DNA of 64,000 nt from Euryodendron excelsum (Eukaryota > Streptophyta > Magnoliopsida > Ericales > Pentaphylacaceae). The notes under the pieces are model-generated. The model did no database searches. It was not told where the DNA came from and saw only the letters and a program-made list of their open reading frames with translations. The DNA lies in contig CM065378.1 of NCBI GenBank assembly GCA_033060915.1, forward strand, positions 53,894,001-53,958,000. The letters run 5' to 3'. This document shows, piece after piece, positions 25,801 to 33,130 of this stretch (position 1 is its first letter; the number at the start of each line of letters is the position of its first letter). The position numbers and the translations under genes were made by a program.

Positions 25801-27794
25801 CAGTTGGTTATCGGGTGGTGTTCAATCCTCGGTGAATCAATTTTTGGATTTCATTGAGCATTTTGAGTGATTGTGATGTGTACTGTATAGAGAGTATAGT
25901 TTTGCTATTACCTAATACAATGTGCATGGTTGGTACCCACTTGGTATCTCTCCTTGCAAAATTTACTTTGCTTATCAAAAAGAAAGTGATACCCCTAAAA
26001 AAATTCTGACATGCAGCTACCAGTCAAGCTTTCAAGTGCTCAATAGTTCAGCCAGGACGACGTCCCGACACTTGATGCCATAAACCCAAGGCAAACTTAA
26101 TTTGCTTTTCTAGAACTAAAGACGTAAGTTCCTGCCAGTCATCTTACGAAATGCTACTTCTCTTCTTCCAACTGTCCCATTTAACTAGGAGATTATAAGG
26201 CCAGGACCTAGGAATAACGAAGCACATGAAAGTACAAGATGTAAGATAATGTGGAGTTAGATGAGGAAAGGTAACAATATCTTTTATAGGGTGAAAGGTT
26301 GCCTGCTTTTCTTAATTTTATAGGAAGATTCTCAAATATAGGAGCTTATGGGAGCAGATGCCCTCAAATAAAGTGGAACTGAGGAGGTGTAGAAGTAAAA
26401 TGCAGTGGCAAGACTGAGTGTTCAATCAGAATGCAGAGTCGTCGTTCATGTAACATGTGAAACTGTTTGAATTAGATTAGTTATTTTCTGATGATGAGCC
26501 GTTAACATTTTTTGTGATAGCTTCGCTGCCATATACATTGCTTTCAATCCAGTATTGCATGAGAGAACGATGAATTTCCAATTGGTAGGTAATATAGTGG
26601 TGAGGAAGAATATAATTGCAACTTACACTAAATCTGAGGGCCACTTTGTAACATGCTTAGTATATATTTAGAAAGAGTGGTTTCCGTGATTTAAGTAACA
26701 ATATGCATTTGCCATTTGAGGGAGAGTATTCTAGAGTGATATAATGTATTCGGAGAAGATCTGCAATATATATTTTTTATAAGTAAATATGCATTAAAAG
26801 GCGCGAAAGGGGGTGCACTCTGTACACACGCAGTATACCAAGAGAAGCAAACAAAAAGAACAGATGAATGCAAAGAAAAAGGCACAGCCACCCTAAGGCA
26901 AAAAAACAAGGACACCAAAAGCAGTCCTTTGACAATATGTACTGGGCATTCCATGCCTTCAAAAGCTCTTCGATTCCTCTCCCTCCATAAGCACCACATA
27001 TCACAAAGTGGGGCTGCATTCCATGCTTTCCTGTCACTTCCCCTAGGGCAACCCCTCTTCCAAGAGCAAAATAATTCCTTAACTGAGTTTGGCATCACCC
27101 ATTCTACCCCGAACACAGACTTTTAAATTTTGTAATAATGTAAAAAGTTCAACCTCATAGTATGGCTGTCGCAATCACTCCTTTCTCTTAAATTACCCTC
27201 GACCGGATCTAGAGATATCTCATGAACCATTTGTCATGCAGGGAAGAAACAGAAAGAATTTTGTGAAATTAATTGCTCTGTCACTAGCATGTTTAGAGTT
27301 GAACAGCTCTCTAGCTGAAGTATGCCGAACATATCTGTGGAAGCTTTGGAAAGCTTTTCTTTTGAATGGGAGATATCAAGGATTAGAGAAAATATATAAG
27401 ATGAATATGAGGCAAAAATGTGTGAAAACTTTATCTACATTGTTGGTCCCATTTCCCAATAACATAACCTTATTGGGCAGTTGGTGATTTAACATGGTTT
27501 CAAAGATTTGATTCCAAGAGCTCTTGGGTTCAAGCCTCATTGCATGTGTACGTTCTCCAATTATGTTTGTCAGTATGAACTGTATTCTGCGTGTTGATAT
27601 ACCTTGTTCAATTCAATTGGCTATGAGGGAGGTTGTGATAGCTTGATGTACATTGTTAACTTGGGCCCATTTCCTAATAGCTTAAGAGGAAGAGAATGGG
27701 ATAAAGACAACTACAAGAAAGACTTCCCTTGATTACAAGAAAATTATTGTTTTCTCAAGAAAATGACCTTTTACCTTATTTTATTTTGTGTGTG

Positions 27795-27825
<31 letters not shown>

Positions 27826-27842
27826 TCTCATTTTTGAGAGAG

Positions 27843-27889
<47 letters not shown>

Positions 27890-28181
27890 CGCTTTTACTA
27901 ACCTCAATACTCACAGTGTACTTAAGAGAACTAAGGAATGCCATATCTTGTGTCCTTTTAGTGGTGCGAGTCATCCATTAAAGTACACTTTAGTTTCGCT
28001 GAGCCATTAAAGGGAAGGGGAGGGAGGTTGGGAAGGATTTTAAAGACTAAGAAAAATGCCATAAGTTAGAGGTTCCTAGAATGAGGAAAAGAGAGGAGGA
28101 AAGTGATGGTGGCAATGGATAATAGAAAATGTGGCTGACCATGGTGATGGTTGGTCTTTACCACATGAGCTTGCTGGGTTC

Positions 28182-28213
<32 letters not shown>

Positions 28214-30864
28214 CAATTTTGAATCCACTTTGGGTTTGCTGTGCATGTTGGCTATACAAAAGCTAAATGTCTATGTGCCTTTACTTAGCTCTACAAAACC
28301 GTTGTCAGCCTTTCCCTAGAAAAATAAATAAACTAAAATAAGGCCTTTTTTTTGGAAAGAAAAATGATAATTAATCTCAGTATTTATGAAATTGGATGCA
28401 TATGAAACAATAGTGAAAGAAGCCTTCTTTTAAGCTCAGTAGCTGCAGCTTCAATGTCCTGTGACAAGGACTAAGGGCATGCCAAAGGTAACAGTAACAA
28501 GATGGTGTGAGCATTAAAAATATGACTCACTAATCTTCAATAGGTTGAGATAGTCTTTACATAAAATGACACTATAACACTTAATAATTAATGAACTGTG
28601 CTGCTTCCTAACACATCCAGTCGAGCTACGGCTGTTGTTTGAGGAAGTCAAAAAGTTGCTGACTACCCGAAGACTCATGCCATAGCTACATCCCACTTTT
28701 GAGCCATGATGAGGACATTAAGTAGTAAATAACAACTAGTGACTAAGAACTAGAAACAGTCAACTGATTTAAGAAGATCAGTTGCAATCATAAAAGCTCT
28801 GCCGTAGCAACATTTACCTTAGAACAAGTAGTAGAGTGTCCAGGGAGAGACAAGTAGTGAAAAGGTTACAAATGATTGGTAAAGTCAACCAGAGTCAGCT
28901 GCATTTATAGAAAAATTCAAGCAATTCTTGATAAAATTGCAACCATTCACGGACTTAAATGAAAAGAAAAAGAAAAGAAAAGAAGGAAAAATTGGACCAG
29001 TGGGTGCTACTAGTTGCATCCCTACATTTTTGCAGGCAATTGTCAGAGGAGTTCAAATCTCTCTGAAACTGCTTTGAACTTCACCAGCATTCTTCCACTG
29101 CATCACAAGGAAAACTTGATATGCACAAAAGAAACAAGCAGTTCTGTGGCGATTAATGGTAGGTGAGATGAAATGTCCAGCTACTGGTCACAAATACTTG
29201 TTCACAGTGTTTTAGTGGTATACAGCTCTGAGATAGAGTGATATGATAAGAAAACAAGAATGGCTTCTATACAACTGAGACTGGCTGTGGAGATCCAATT
29301 CTCCACTCTTTGGAAGAACGGCTGCTCAGTAGATCTCTTGATTCCAGCAACTCTCACAAAGATCACCCAAAAAGGCACCGAAGAGAAACAAAACGTAGTA
29401 TAGTCTTTTAAGATTCTCTCACAATACGCGAGACGAGGTTAAAAAGAAAAATCTCACATCCCAGGCACGCTTGGCGGTTTCCTCAAATGAGAGCTCTTCC
29501 TTGGCGTGCTAGCCATATTGTTTATCTTTTTCTCTAGCTCTCTTGAGATTTTTTATTTTCTCCATGAGCTTCTTGTTTGCATCCCTAGATGAAGTTGGCC
29601 AAGGGCCGGGGGGCTTGGATATTCAGCACCTCCTAATTTGATGGAGATTGAAAATCATCTCTCTCTCCATAGGCTTCTTTACGTGGCTAGGATCTCTCTC
29701 CATAACATCCTCAACAATTCTAATTTCAAACATATAAGAATTGCTTGATTCTCCACTACCCTTCAGATTATTACCCAGTGGCTTCTCCAAAGAAATTTCT
29801 TCCTTCCATTTTTTCTTTGTTCATAGTTTACCGAAATACACCTTAGCTCAGCTCAACTCATCAAATCCTTCTCCCAATAGCTTGGGTCAGCCAGCTTTTT
29901 TTTTTTATTTTTTTTAGAAGAGCACTATAAATCGATATTCTAGACCAAATAATGATTGAATAGTGCATAGATTACTGAAGATATGCAACAGATGATTCCA
30001 TAGTTTTGACCCTCACCAAATTTGCATACGCAAAAATGTACATACATAACACCTGAAGACCCAGATGAAACTGGAGCCTTTGTTGAACACTGCAGTTCAT
30101 ATGATGACATTAGCTAAGCTGATGTCAGCAGTCTTGCCTACACTCGCAGCATCAATTCAGTTGATCTGTGCAATCTTGTTGCAGAGGCTTGAGAAGAAAG
30201 CCTAATCACATGCTATCTTTATTAGACCAAGCAGACTTCCTGCCAACGATTTAAAATAACGGGTCTGATTTGCTTTGGAAACATTTTGGTGATTCTGCAC
30301 ACAGGATTAAAGGAGAAAAATATGCTTCTCTATAGCTTCGGGACAAAGTGATCAAATGCAAAATAAAGTTGATGGATGTAGAAAACTAGTTACCCCTTTC
30401 CTGAGCTCCCCATTGTAACAACTGCATTGGAGCAGAGATTTAGAGACTACGTTGTCATCAAGGTGTTTCTTTATCTTTTTAGTTTTGCTTTTGATACGAT
30501 GTCATCAAGGTGTTTACATGGAGTCTGAAGCTGAATATGCTTTGTACATTAGTTCTAATTTCTCCCCCAATAAAATGAATTCATACATTTACATTTGTAG
30601 CTGTCTCAACTCTCAACTGTTGATGTACATATTATCTTTTTGCAGTTGAATTTTCTAGTCACTGAGAATAGACCAAGGGAGATTGTTGATCTACACTGTG
30701 AAGGGCTTCAGGCAGAAATCCTTGATGCCTTGCTCTCAGTTGCCATCCAGTGTGTGTCCTCAGCACCCGAGGATAGACCCACCATGCACAGGGTGGTCCA
30801 AATACTTGAATCTGAGGTCATGACCCCATGCCCAAGTGACTTCTATGATTCAAACTCCGATTGA
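4445..30864 (+). CDS. FEI1: LRR receptor-like Ser/Thr kinase of the FEI1/FEI2 family (spliced, 13 coding exons)
   Basis: Joined coding exons: 4445-4538, 4969-5104, 5556-5627, 5711-5782, 8330-8401, 11535-11606, 11694-11765, 12732-12826, 16974-17141, 17273-17605, 21375-21620, 23583-23716, 30646-30864. They total 1785 nt, or 594 residues, close to Arabidopsis FEI1/FEI2 (about 590). Order: signal peptide (about 1-27); LRR N-terminal cap with the WRPEDPDPC motif; five LRR-type exons of exactly 72 nt; Cys-containing juxtamembrane part; one membrane segment (about 243-267); kinase with P-loop GSGGFGTVY (316-324), Lys337, HRD (430-432), DFG (450-452), APE (476-478); and the family C-terminus ending [13 protein letters not shown]. 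Known role of the family: plasma-membrane kinases controlling cell-wall (cellulose) synthesis and anisotropic growth with SOS5. The start MGIF fits family N-termini, and the -3 A and +4 G context is good. All motifs are intact and no frameshift is seen. FEI1 versus FEI2 is decided mainly by the SH3P1 neighbour. Confidence 0.93.
4969..5104 (+). CDS. FEI1: FEI-like exon 2: LRR N-terminal domain
   Basis: Acceptor 'atttgtag', donor 'tt|gtgagt'. Encodes GEALISFR, then [16 protein letters not shown], the paired-cysteine LRRNT_2 cap typical of plant LRR kinases. Flanking introns are 430 and 451 nt and hold nothing of note. Confidence 0.93.
5556..5627 (+). CDS. FEI1: FEI-like exon 3: LRR unit
   Basis: A 72-nt exon (24 residues) with the same phase at both ends, coding [20 protein letters not shown], one leucine-rich repeat. 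Acceptor 'catgcag', donor 'ct|gtatgt'. Confidence 0.93.
5711..5782 (+). CDS. FEI1: FEI-like exon 4: LRR unit
   Basis: A 72-nt exon coding [20 protein letters not shown]. The upstream intron is only 83 nt. The downstream intron (2547 nt) has been enlarged by a hAT-type MITE. Confidence 0.93.
5783..8329 (+). other. FEI-like intron 4 (2.5 kb)
   Basis: No coding function. It holds the hAT-type MITE at 7070-7447. The open frames at 7049-7237 (mostly within the MITE) and 7675-7923 have no recognisable domain. Bounded by 'gcatt|gtaagt' and 'gttttgcag'. Confidence 0.8.
7070..7447 (-). mobile_element. hAT-type MITE, older copy
   Basis: This 378-bp element has terminal inverted repeats beginning CAAGGAACAAAATTTT on the left and ending GAAATTCTGATACTTG on the right. 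It is an inverted copy of the element at 57517-57879, sharing the interior words 'cactagtggaataa' and 'accaaaacaatgagttgta' (as complement). The flanking octamers ttctcatg (7062-7069) and ctctcgtg (7448-7455) agree at 6 of 8 positions, consistent with a decayed 8-bp target duplication. It has no coding capacity. Confidence 0.7.
8330..8401 (+). CDS. FEI1: FEI-like exon 5: LRR unit
   Basis: A 72-nt exon coding [20 protein letters not shown]. Acceptor 'gttttgcag', donor 'ct|gtaagt'. Confidence 0.93.
8786..8999 (+). repeat. Two long poly(G) tracts
   Basis: Near-pure G runs end at about 8819 and 8999. The second follows a 'ttttttttggggggttttttccccc' mixed tract with local palindromic character. 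Such G runs could form G-quadruplexes or mark unreliable assembly. Confidence 0.7.
9840..10560 (+). mobile_element. L1-type LINE reverse-transcriptase relic
   Basis: A decayed ORF2 piece on the sense strand of the host gene. Readable blocks in shifting frames include a '[21 protein letters not shown]' finger region, [18 protein letters not shown] carrying the YADD catalytic box (about 10092-10150), SGLKVNL just after it, and a later '[12 protein letters not shown]' block (about 10436-10470). Several stops and frameshifts make it inactive. The 5' and 3' boundaries are not sharp. Confidence 0.8.
11535..11606 (+). CDS. FEI1: FEI-like exon 6: LRR unit
   Basis: A 72-nt exon coding [20 protein letters not shown], with acceptor 'tttgacag' and donor 'ct|gtgagt'. 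The following intron is only 87 nt. Confidence 0.93.
11694..11765 (+). CDS. FEI1: FEI-like exon 7: LRR unit
   Basis: A 72-nt exon coding [20 protein letters not shown], matching the family NVS-NFLVGxIPSDG block. Acceptor 'gtacgaag' is less pyrimidine-rich than the others, but frame and homology fix it. Donor 'agctg|gtaagt'. Confidence 0.9.
11766..12731 (+). other. FEI-like intron 7 (966 nt) with a poly(C) tract
   Basis: Contains a C run at about 12106-12139 flanked by a short duplicated phrase (ttcaaccccactgctactt, before and after), plus T runs near 12391 and 12453. No gene is seen. Confidence 0.75.
12732..12826 (+). CDS. FEI1: FEI-like exon 8: LRR cap and juxtamembrane
   Basis: Completes a Cys codon split by the intron, then codes [16 protein letters not shown], the cysteine-rich end of the LRR domain, and a short Gly/Pro-rich linker. 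Donor 'tcag|gtaaat'. Confidence 0.9.
13260..14290 (+). pseudogene. Ty3/gypsy integrase and C-terminal pol relic
   Basis: Blocks of a plant gypsy integrase are readable in shifting frames: [20 protein letters not shown] (cf. family 'MAHFIPC-KTSDASHIA'), a 'SSICHP-EDGQT' block, '[13 protein letters not shown]', '[18 protein letters not shown]', [20 protein letters not shown] and '[19 protein letters not shown]'. Stops and frameshifts interrupt nearly every block. No LTRs, reverse transcriptase or RNase H are seen beside it, so this is a truncated insertion on the sense strand of the host gene. Confidence 0.85.
15199..15905. mobile_element. GTACCGG-rich inverted-repeat element (MITE-like)
   Basis: The left end reads catagatattaataccg followed by 'tgtaccggcc'. 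The right end, read on the opposite strand, is catagttgtcaatcccgtac followed by 'accggtacc'. These form imperfect terminal inverted repeats around an AT-rich core that includes a (CT)n(TA)n run. No transposase is present. Superfamily and exact ends are uncertain. Confidence 0.45.
16974..17141 (+). CDS. FEI1: FEI-like exon 9: transmembrane segment
   Basis: Codes a basic stretch (GKRKYSGR), then the membrane segment [20 protein letters not shown] and a cytosolic KK stop-transfer. This is the most characteristic FEI block. Acceptor 'tttttgtag'; the donor lies within 'ggag|gtgatt'. Confidence 0.93.
17273..17605 (+). CDS. FEI1: FEI-like exon 10: kinase N-lobe
   Basis: Codes [20 protein letters not shown], the P-loop [11 protein letters not shown], catalytic lysine in VFALKRIV, the C-helix glutamate in FERELEILG, and [11 protein letters not shown] up to the hinge. 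Acceptor 'gcttcag', donor 'catg|gtgaga'. Confidence 0.95.
17736..17971 (+). other. Unassigned open frame behind a splice-acceptor-like site
   Basis: After 'ttatgttttag' (ending 17735) the sequence stays open for about 78 codons, in the phase that would continue from the preceding kinase exon, and stops near 17971. No good donor is seen before the stop. The peptide matches no family I recognise. If used, it would truncate the receptor before HRD and DFG. It may be chance. Confidence 0.25.
18683..19438 (+). repeat. 378-bp tandem duplication
   Basis: Copy 1 is 18683-19060 and copy 2 is 19061-19438. Both begin aagcattatgtatgcattgg and end with 'cagacatggttgaag(c/t)cc'. Only a handful of substitutions separate them, so the duplication is fairly recent. 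It carries no recognisable coding sequence. Confidence 0.9.
19945..20130 (+). repeat. 93-bp tandem duplication
   Basis: Two copies (19945-20037 and 20038-20130), each starting gggcaactggagcatgcat and ending near 'tcttat(c/t)cctctttga'. They are more diverged than the 378-bp duplication just upstream. Confidence 0.8.
20380..20832 (+). mobile_element. GACACG-rich inverted-repeat element, copy 1
   Basis: Starts 'ccaagaagcatggacac' and ends with 'gccgtatcccttatatgtatcttcg', imperfect inverted ends shared with the copies at 22943, 24056 and 38812. Subterminal parts are dense in gacac/gtgtc words ('cggacacgtgt'-type), and the core is AT-rich. It has no ORF of note, so it is a non-autonomous DNA-transposon-like unit. 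Confidence 0.6.
21375..21620 (+). CDS. FEI1: FEI-like exon 11: kinase catalytic and activation loops
   Basis: Codes [48 protein letters not shown] and [11 protein letters not shown] and DFG are intact, so this is an RD-type kinase. Acceptor 'ttcgcag', donor 'ccag|gtaggt'. Confidence 0.95.
22769..22820 (+). repeat. (GA)n microsatellite, about 25 units
   Basis: An uninterrupted 'gagaga' run of about 52 nt inside an intron. Confidence 0.95.
22943..23362 (-). mobile_element. GACACG-rich inverted-repeat element, copy 2
   Basis: The left end 'aagaagaatggacattggca' with 'ggtacggacacgggacacgg' and the right end 'gatacggcaccctcttaaaattgtccgtgcttgg' match the termini of copies 1 and 3. The layout of the gacacgg and tgtcc words suggests the opposite orientation. 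No coding sequence. Confidence 0.55.
23583..23716 (+). CDS. FEI1: FEI-like exon 12: kinase C-lobe
   Basis: Completes the APE motif (Glu split across the intron), then codes [20 protein letters not shown] and '[18 protein letters not shown]'. Ends at a codon boundary before the 6.9-kb intron. Acceptor 'gttgccag', donor 'tgg|gtatgt'. Confidence 0.94.
24056..24577 (+). mobile_element. GACACG-rich inverted-repeat element, copy 3 (best ends)
   Basis: Twelve-base perfect terminal inverted repeats: CTAAGAAGCATA at 24056-24067 and TATGCTTCTTAG at 24566-24577. The hexamer TAGGCA lies just outside each end (24049-24054 and 24579-24584) and could be a target duplication. Inside the left end is 'ccgtgtcggacacgtattgg'. 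No transposase, so non-autonomous. The superfamily is not settled. Confidence 0.65.
25330..25880 (+). mobile_element. LINE 3' relic (zinc-binding RT domain)
   Basis: Conceptual translation gives '[20 protein letters not shown]', the conserved start of the zf-RVT domain at the C-terminus of plant L1-type ORF2. A tail with [15 protein letters not shown] (about 25700-25745) follows, where this family often reads 'IWRERNxRxF'. Internal stops show it is dead. Confidence 0.75.
26770..27116 (-). mobile_element. LINE 3' end, antisense to the host gene
   Basis: On the minus strand an open frame starts [20 protein letters not shown] and continues with [19 protein letters not shown], the typical C-terminal tail of plant L1-type ORF2. 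It then runs to a 3' end of the 'ttataaaaaatatatatt' type at about 26770. It is the C-terminal piece only, inserted in the opposite direction to the FEI-like gene. Confidence 0.8.
27787..27890 (+). repeat. (GT)n, T-run and long poly(G) complex
   Basis: A (GT)n run, a T run (about 27809-27826), a short GA-rich spacer and an almost pure G tract (about 27847-27889). An open frame spans it (27729-28010), but that is only repeat translated as polyglycine and is not a gene. Confidence 0.85.
28184..28214 (+). repeat. (GA)n microsatellite
   Basis: About 15 uninterrupted 'ga' units in intron 12. Confidence 0.9.
30646..30864 (+). CDS. FEI1: FEI-like exon 13: kinase C-terminal end and stop
   Basis: Codes [20 protein letters not shown], then '[17 protein letters not shown]' (kinase subdomain XI arginine in EDRPTM) and the family tail [12 protein letters not shown] before TGA at 30862-30864. 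Acceptor 'tttttgcag'. Confidence 0.95.
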   Translation: MNFLVTENRPREIVDLHCEGLQAEILDALLSVAIQCVSSAPEDRPTMHRVVQILESEVMTPCPSDFYDSNSD

Positions 30865-32149
30865 TGCCTTGAGGAGATGGTGTAGAATTTTTCACATCAC
30901 TGCTGCTGCTTCCAACGACAGTGGAGAAGTGATGTAGGCAGAGAAAGGGGCCCAAACTCTGCAAAGGTCCATTCGTTTCCCGTAATTTATTCATTCTTTC
31001 TTCGTATTAATGACAGAGATGGCCCCTTTCACTTGTGCCTTTCTCCTCTACGGAATTGTTCAGTCATCAAAGGAATTCGGGACTGGCTTGGGTGCCTGTG
31101 GGGTTTTGTTTCTTCTAGCTATGAATGAAATTTCCACTAAGGAGAGTGATCTGCTCTATCCTTTTTATACTTCCTTTACTGCTTTATATCTTTCTGTAAT
31201 CCCTCTGGGTATATTCTCAAATTAAGTGTATATGACATCACCTAAATTAGTTTTATGCCACATTTTCTGAAAAATCCTTTATTGTTGATACCATTGTTGT
31301 ATAATATTTTCCATCATAATAATTGATACCCTGGAAGAATGCTAGTTTTTTTTTTTTTTCAACCACTTGGAGGGAATTAGATACAAATATATATATATAT
31401 ATATATTTTCTGTAAATATGTATTGTAGAAGTGTATAAACCTCTTTTGGTGTTTCATTTCCTTTTGGAACAATTTGGATGACAGAAAGAATCAGGTATTG
31501 ATTCAAATCCTTACTGATATTACCCTAGAAAAAAAAAAAGGTGATGGAATCATTTGAGTTGGAAGTGACTATTTTATTTTGAATCTAAGAAACGAGAGGT
31601 AGGTTATCAGAAATGTATCTGTTCCGAAACTCGATTTTGATCAGTATATTCTCTGAGATCTATTTTGATCAGTATATTCAGTTAGATACCTTGTCCCTTG
31701 GTTGCTGGAGTCTCATTGCTGTTCTCAGTTCAACATGGATATTTCATTATCGATGCTGCTTTGACATTAAAATTTCTGTATTCTAGTGAAGTCTAGCAAT
31801 CCTTTTGTCCTCGTAAGTTTTTCAGAATTGTTTTGAGGATGCAGCTTTTGGTGCTAAAACATGTTCTAGATGCATACACTGGTTTCAGTTGCCTTACGAT
31901 GCTTTGTATAAAGATTATCCTCCCCCATTGTGGATGCAAGATTTGTTTCTTTCTCGCGTAACCCTGTGTGTGTGAAGTAAATAAATATCCTTAGTATTAA
32001 ATCTTATAAAATAAGAATGGGGGAAAAACAGCTTTAGGACTTATTTGTGGGATCTCTGTTAAGTCCCTGTAGAGTTGCTCATTGATGGAAAACTAGGCAA
32101 CTGGTAAGGTGAATGGTTTTGCAAACAATTGCTAAATGAAATTTGCAGG

Positions 32150-32329
32150 TTAAGAGCAGCAGCTTTCACCATCTCTGAGGACAACTCTATTGGATCTAAT
32201 CAGAGGCCACCCCATGTTGGCTACAATCCGAAAATAAATGCATGTTCTGCAGCTTGTGCCACCAGTGAATGCATACAAAATGGACACCATTTGATGCTAT
32301 CAGGTCCCTCAGAGCACCTGATTTGAACT

Positions 32330-32330
<1 letters not shown>
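32150..32330 (+). other. Possible alternative 3' UTR exon or decayed sequence
   Basis: A good acceptor ('aatttgcag' ending 32149) precedes 180 nt of more balanced composition, open in one frame to TGA near 32324. It could be a distal 3' UTR exon of the FEI-like transcript. No domain is recognised and no evidence of use is visible. Confidence 0.2.

Positions 32331-32392
<62 letters not shown>
32331..32392 (+). repeat. (CT)n(TA)n compound microsatellite
   Basis: About 19 CT units run directly into about 12 TA units. A short AGA-rich triplet run follows near 32418-32435. Confidence 0.95.
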
Positions 32393-32401
<9 letters not shown>

Positions 32402-32939
32402 ATTTTGTAATGAAACGAAGAAGAAGAAGAAGAAGACAAGCAGCAGAACTGTTTGCTGGCTGCTGCTACTGCTGCTAAGAATGACAATATAGGGCTGTTG
32501 AAGGAATAGGAGAATCACTCTGCCTCAAAACTCATGACTGATATTCCATAGTTGCCAAACAATCAGTACCAGTGTTCGGTCCCCTATATTGGCCTCTTTT
32601 TAACAAGTTTTTTTCTCTTTTTCTTTTCCAAGATTTTTTTTAAACTGAAATTTAATTTTCTATCTTTTTATGTGCATTTAGTTTAGGATTATAAATTTTT
32701 TTAGATAAAAAATCCCAAACTACTCAAAAATTTTTTTTATGTGTTTCTTAACGGGCATTTGGTTTAGGCTTTTGACATTTTTTATTGAGAATTGAAAGCT
32801 GGTAAAAAGAAAGAAAAAAGTTAAAAAATACTAAAAAGATTAACCAAACAAATATGTTATTTGATTTTGATTAAATCAGTTTCTAACTAAGCAAAAAAAA
32901 AAATTGAATTAATGGCCAAATGTTCCATGGTATGGCAGC

Positions 32940-33130
32940 TCCACCTAGGGCTTCAATTGTAGTTCAGCAGACCCCCTTGAATTTATATTTTTGGGGTTTT
33001 CTTCCCATAAAAGCTTCTTTCAGATCCCATATTTGGCTCATCAAAGCTATTTTGCCTCATAAGGTGAACAATTCCATCTGGTAGGCCTTCACAAAATTGG
33101 GGTTAAGATGAACTATTTCTATCTTCTTTT
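32940..33130 (+). mobile_element. Possible LINE zf-RVT fragment
   Basis: One frame reads 'WLIKAILPHKVNNSIW', similar to the 'W-A-VPxKVxNFxW' start of the LINE zinc-binding domain. It is short and decayed, so the call is weak. Confidence 0.3.

Larger units (their letters stand above)
23717..30645 (+). other. FEI-like intron 12 (6.9 kb)
   Basis: The largest intron of the gene. It holds a GACACG element (24056-24577), two LINE 3' relics (25330-25880 on +, 26770-27116 on -), a (GT)n-T-G homopolymer complex (27787-27890) and a (GA)n run (28184-28214). From 28215 to 30645 no gene or recognisable element is seen. Confidence 0.8.

Noticed and set aside
25574..25870. Possible protein gene of 98 codons
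   Set aside because: The reading matches the tail of a LINE ORF2, so it is a transposon relic.
27729..28010. Open frame with a long glycine run
   Set aside because: It is the poly(G) and (GT)n repeat translated, with no codon-level sign of a gene.
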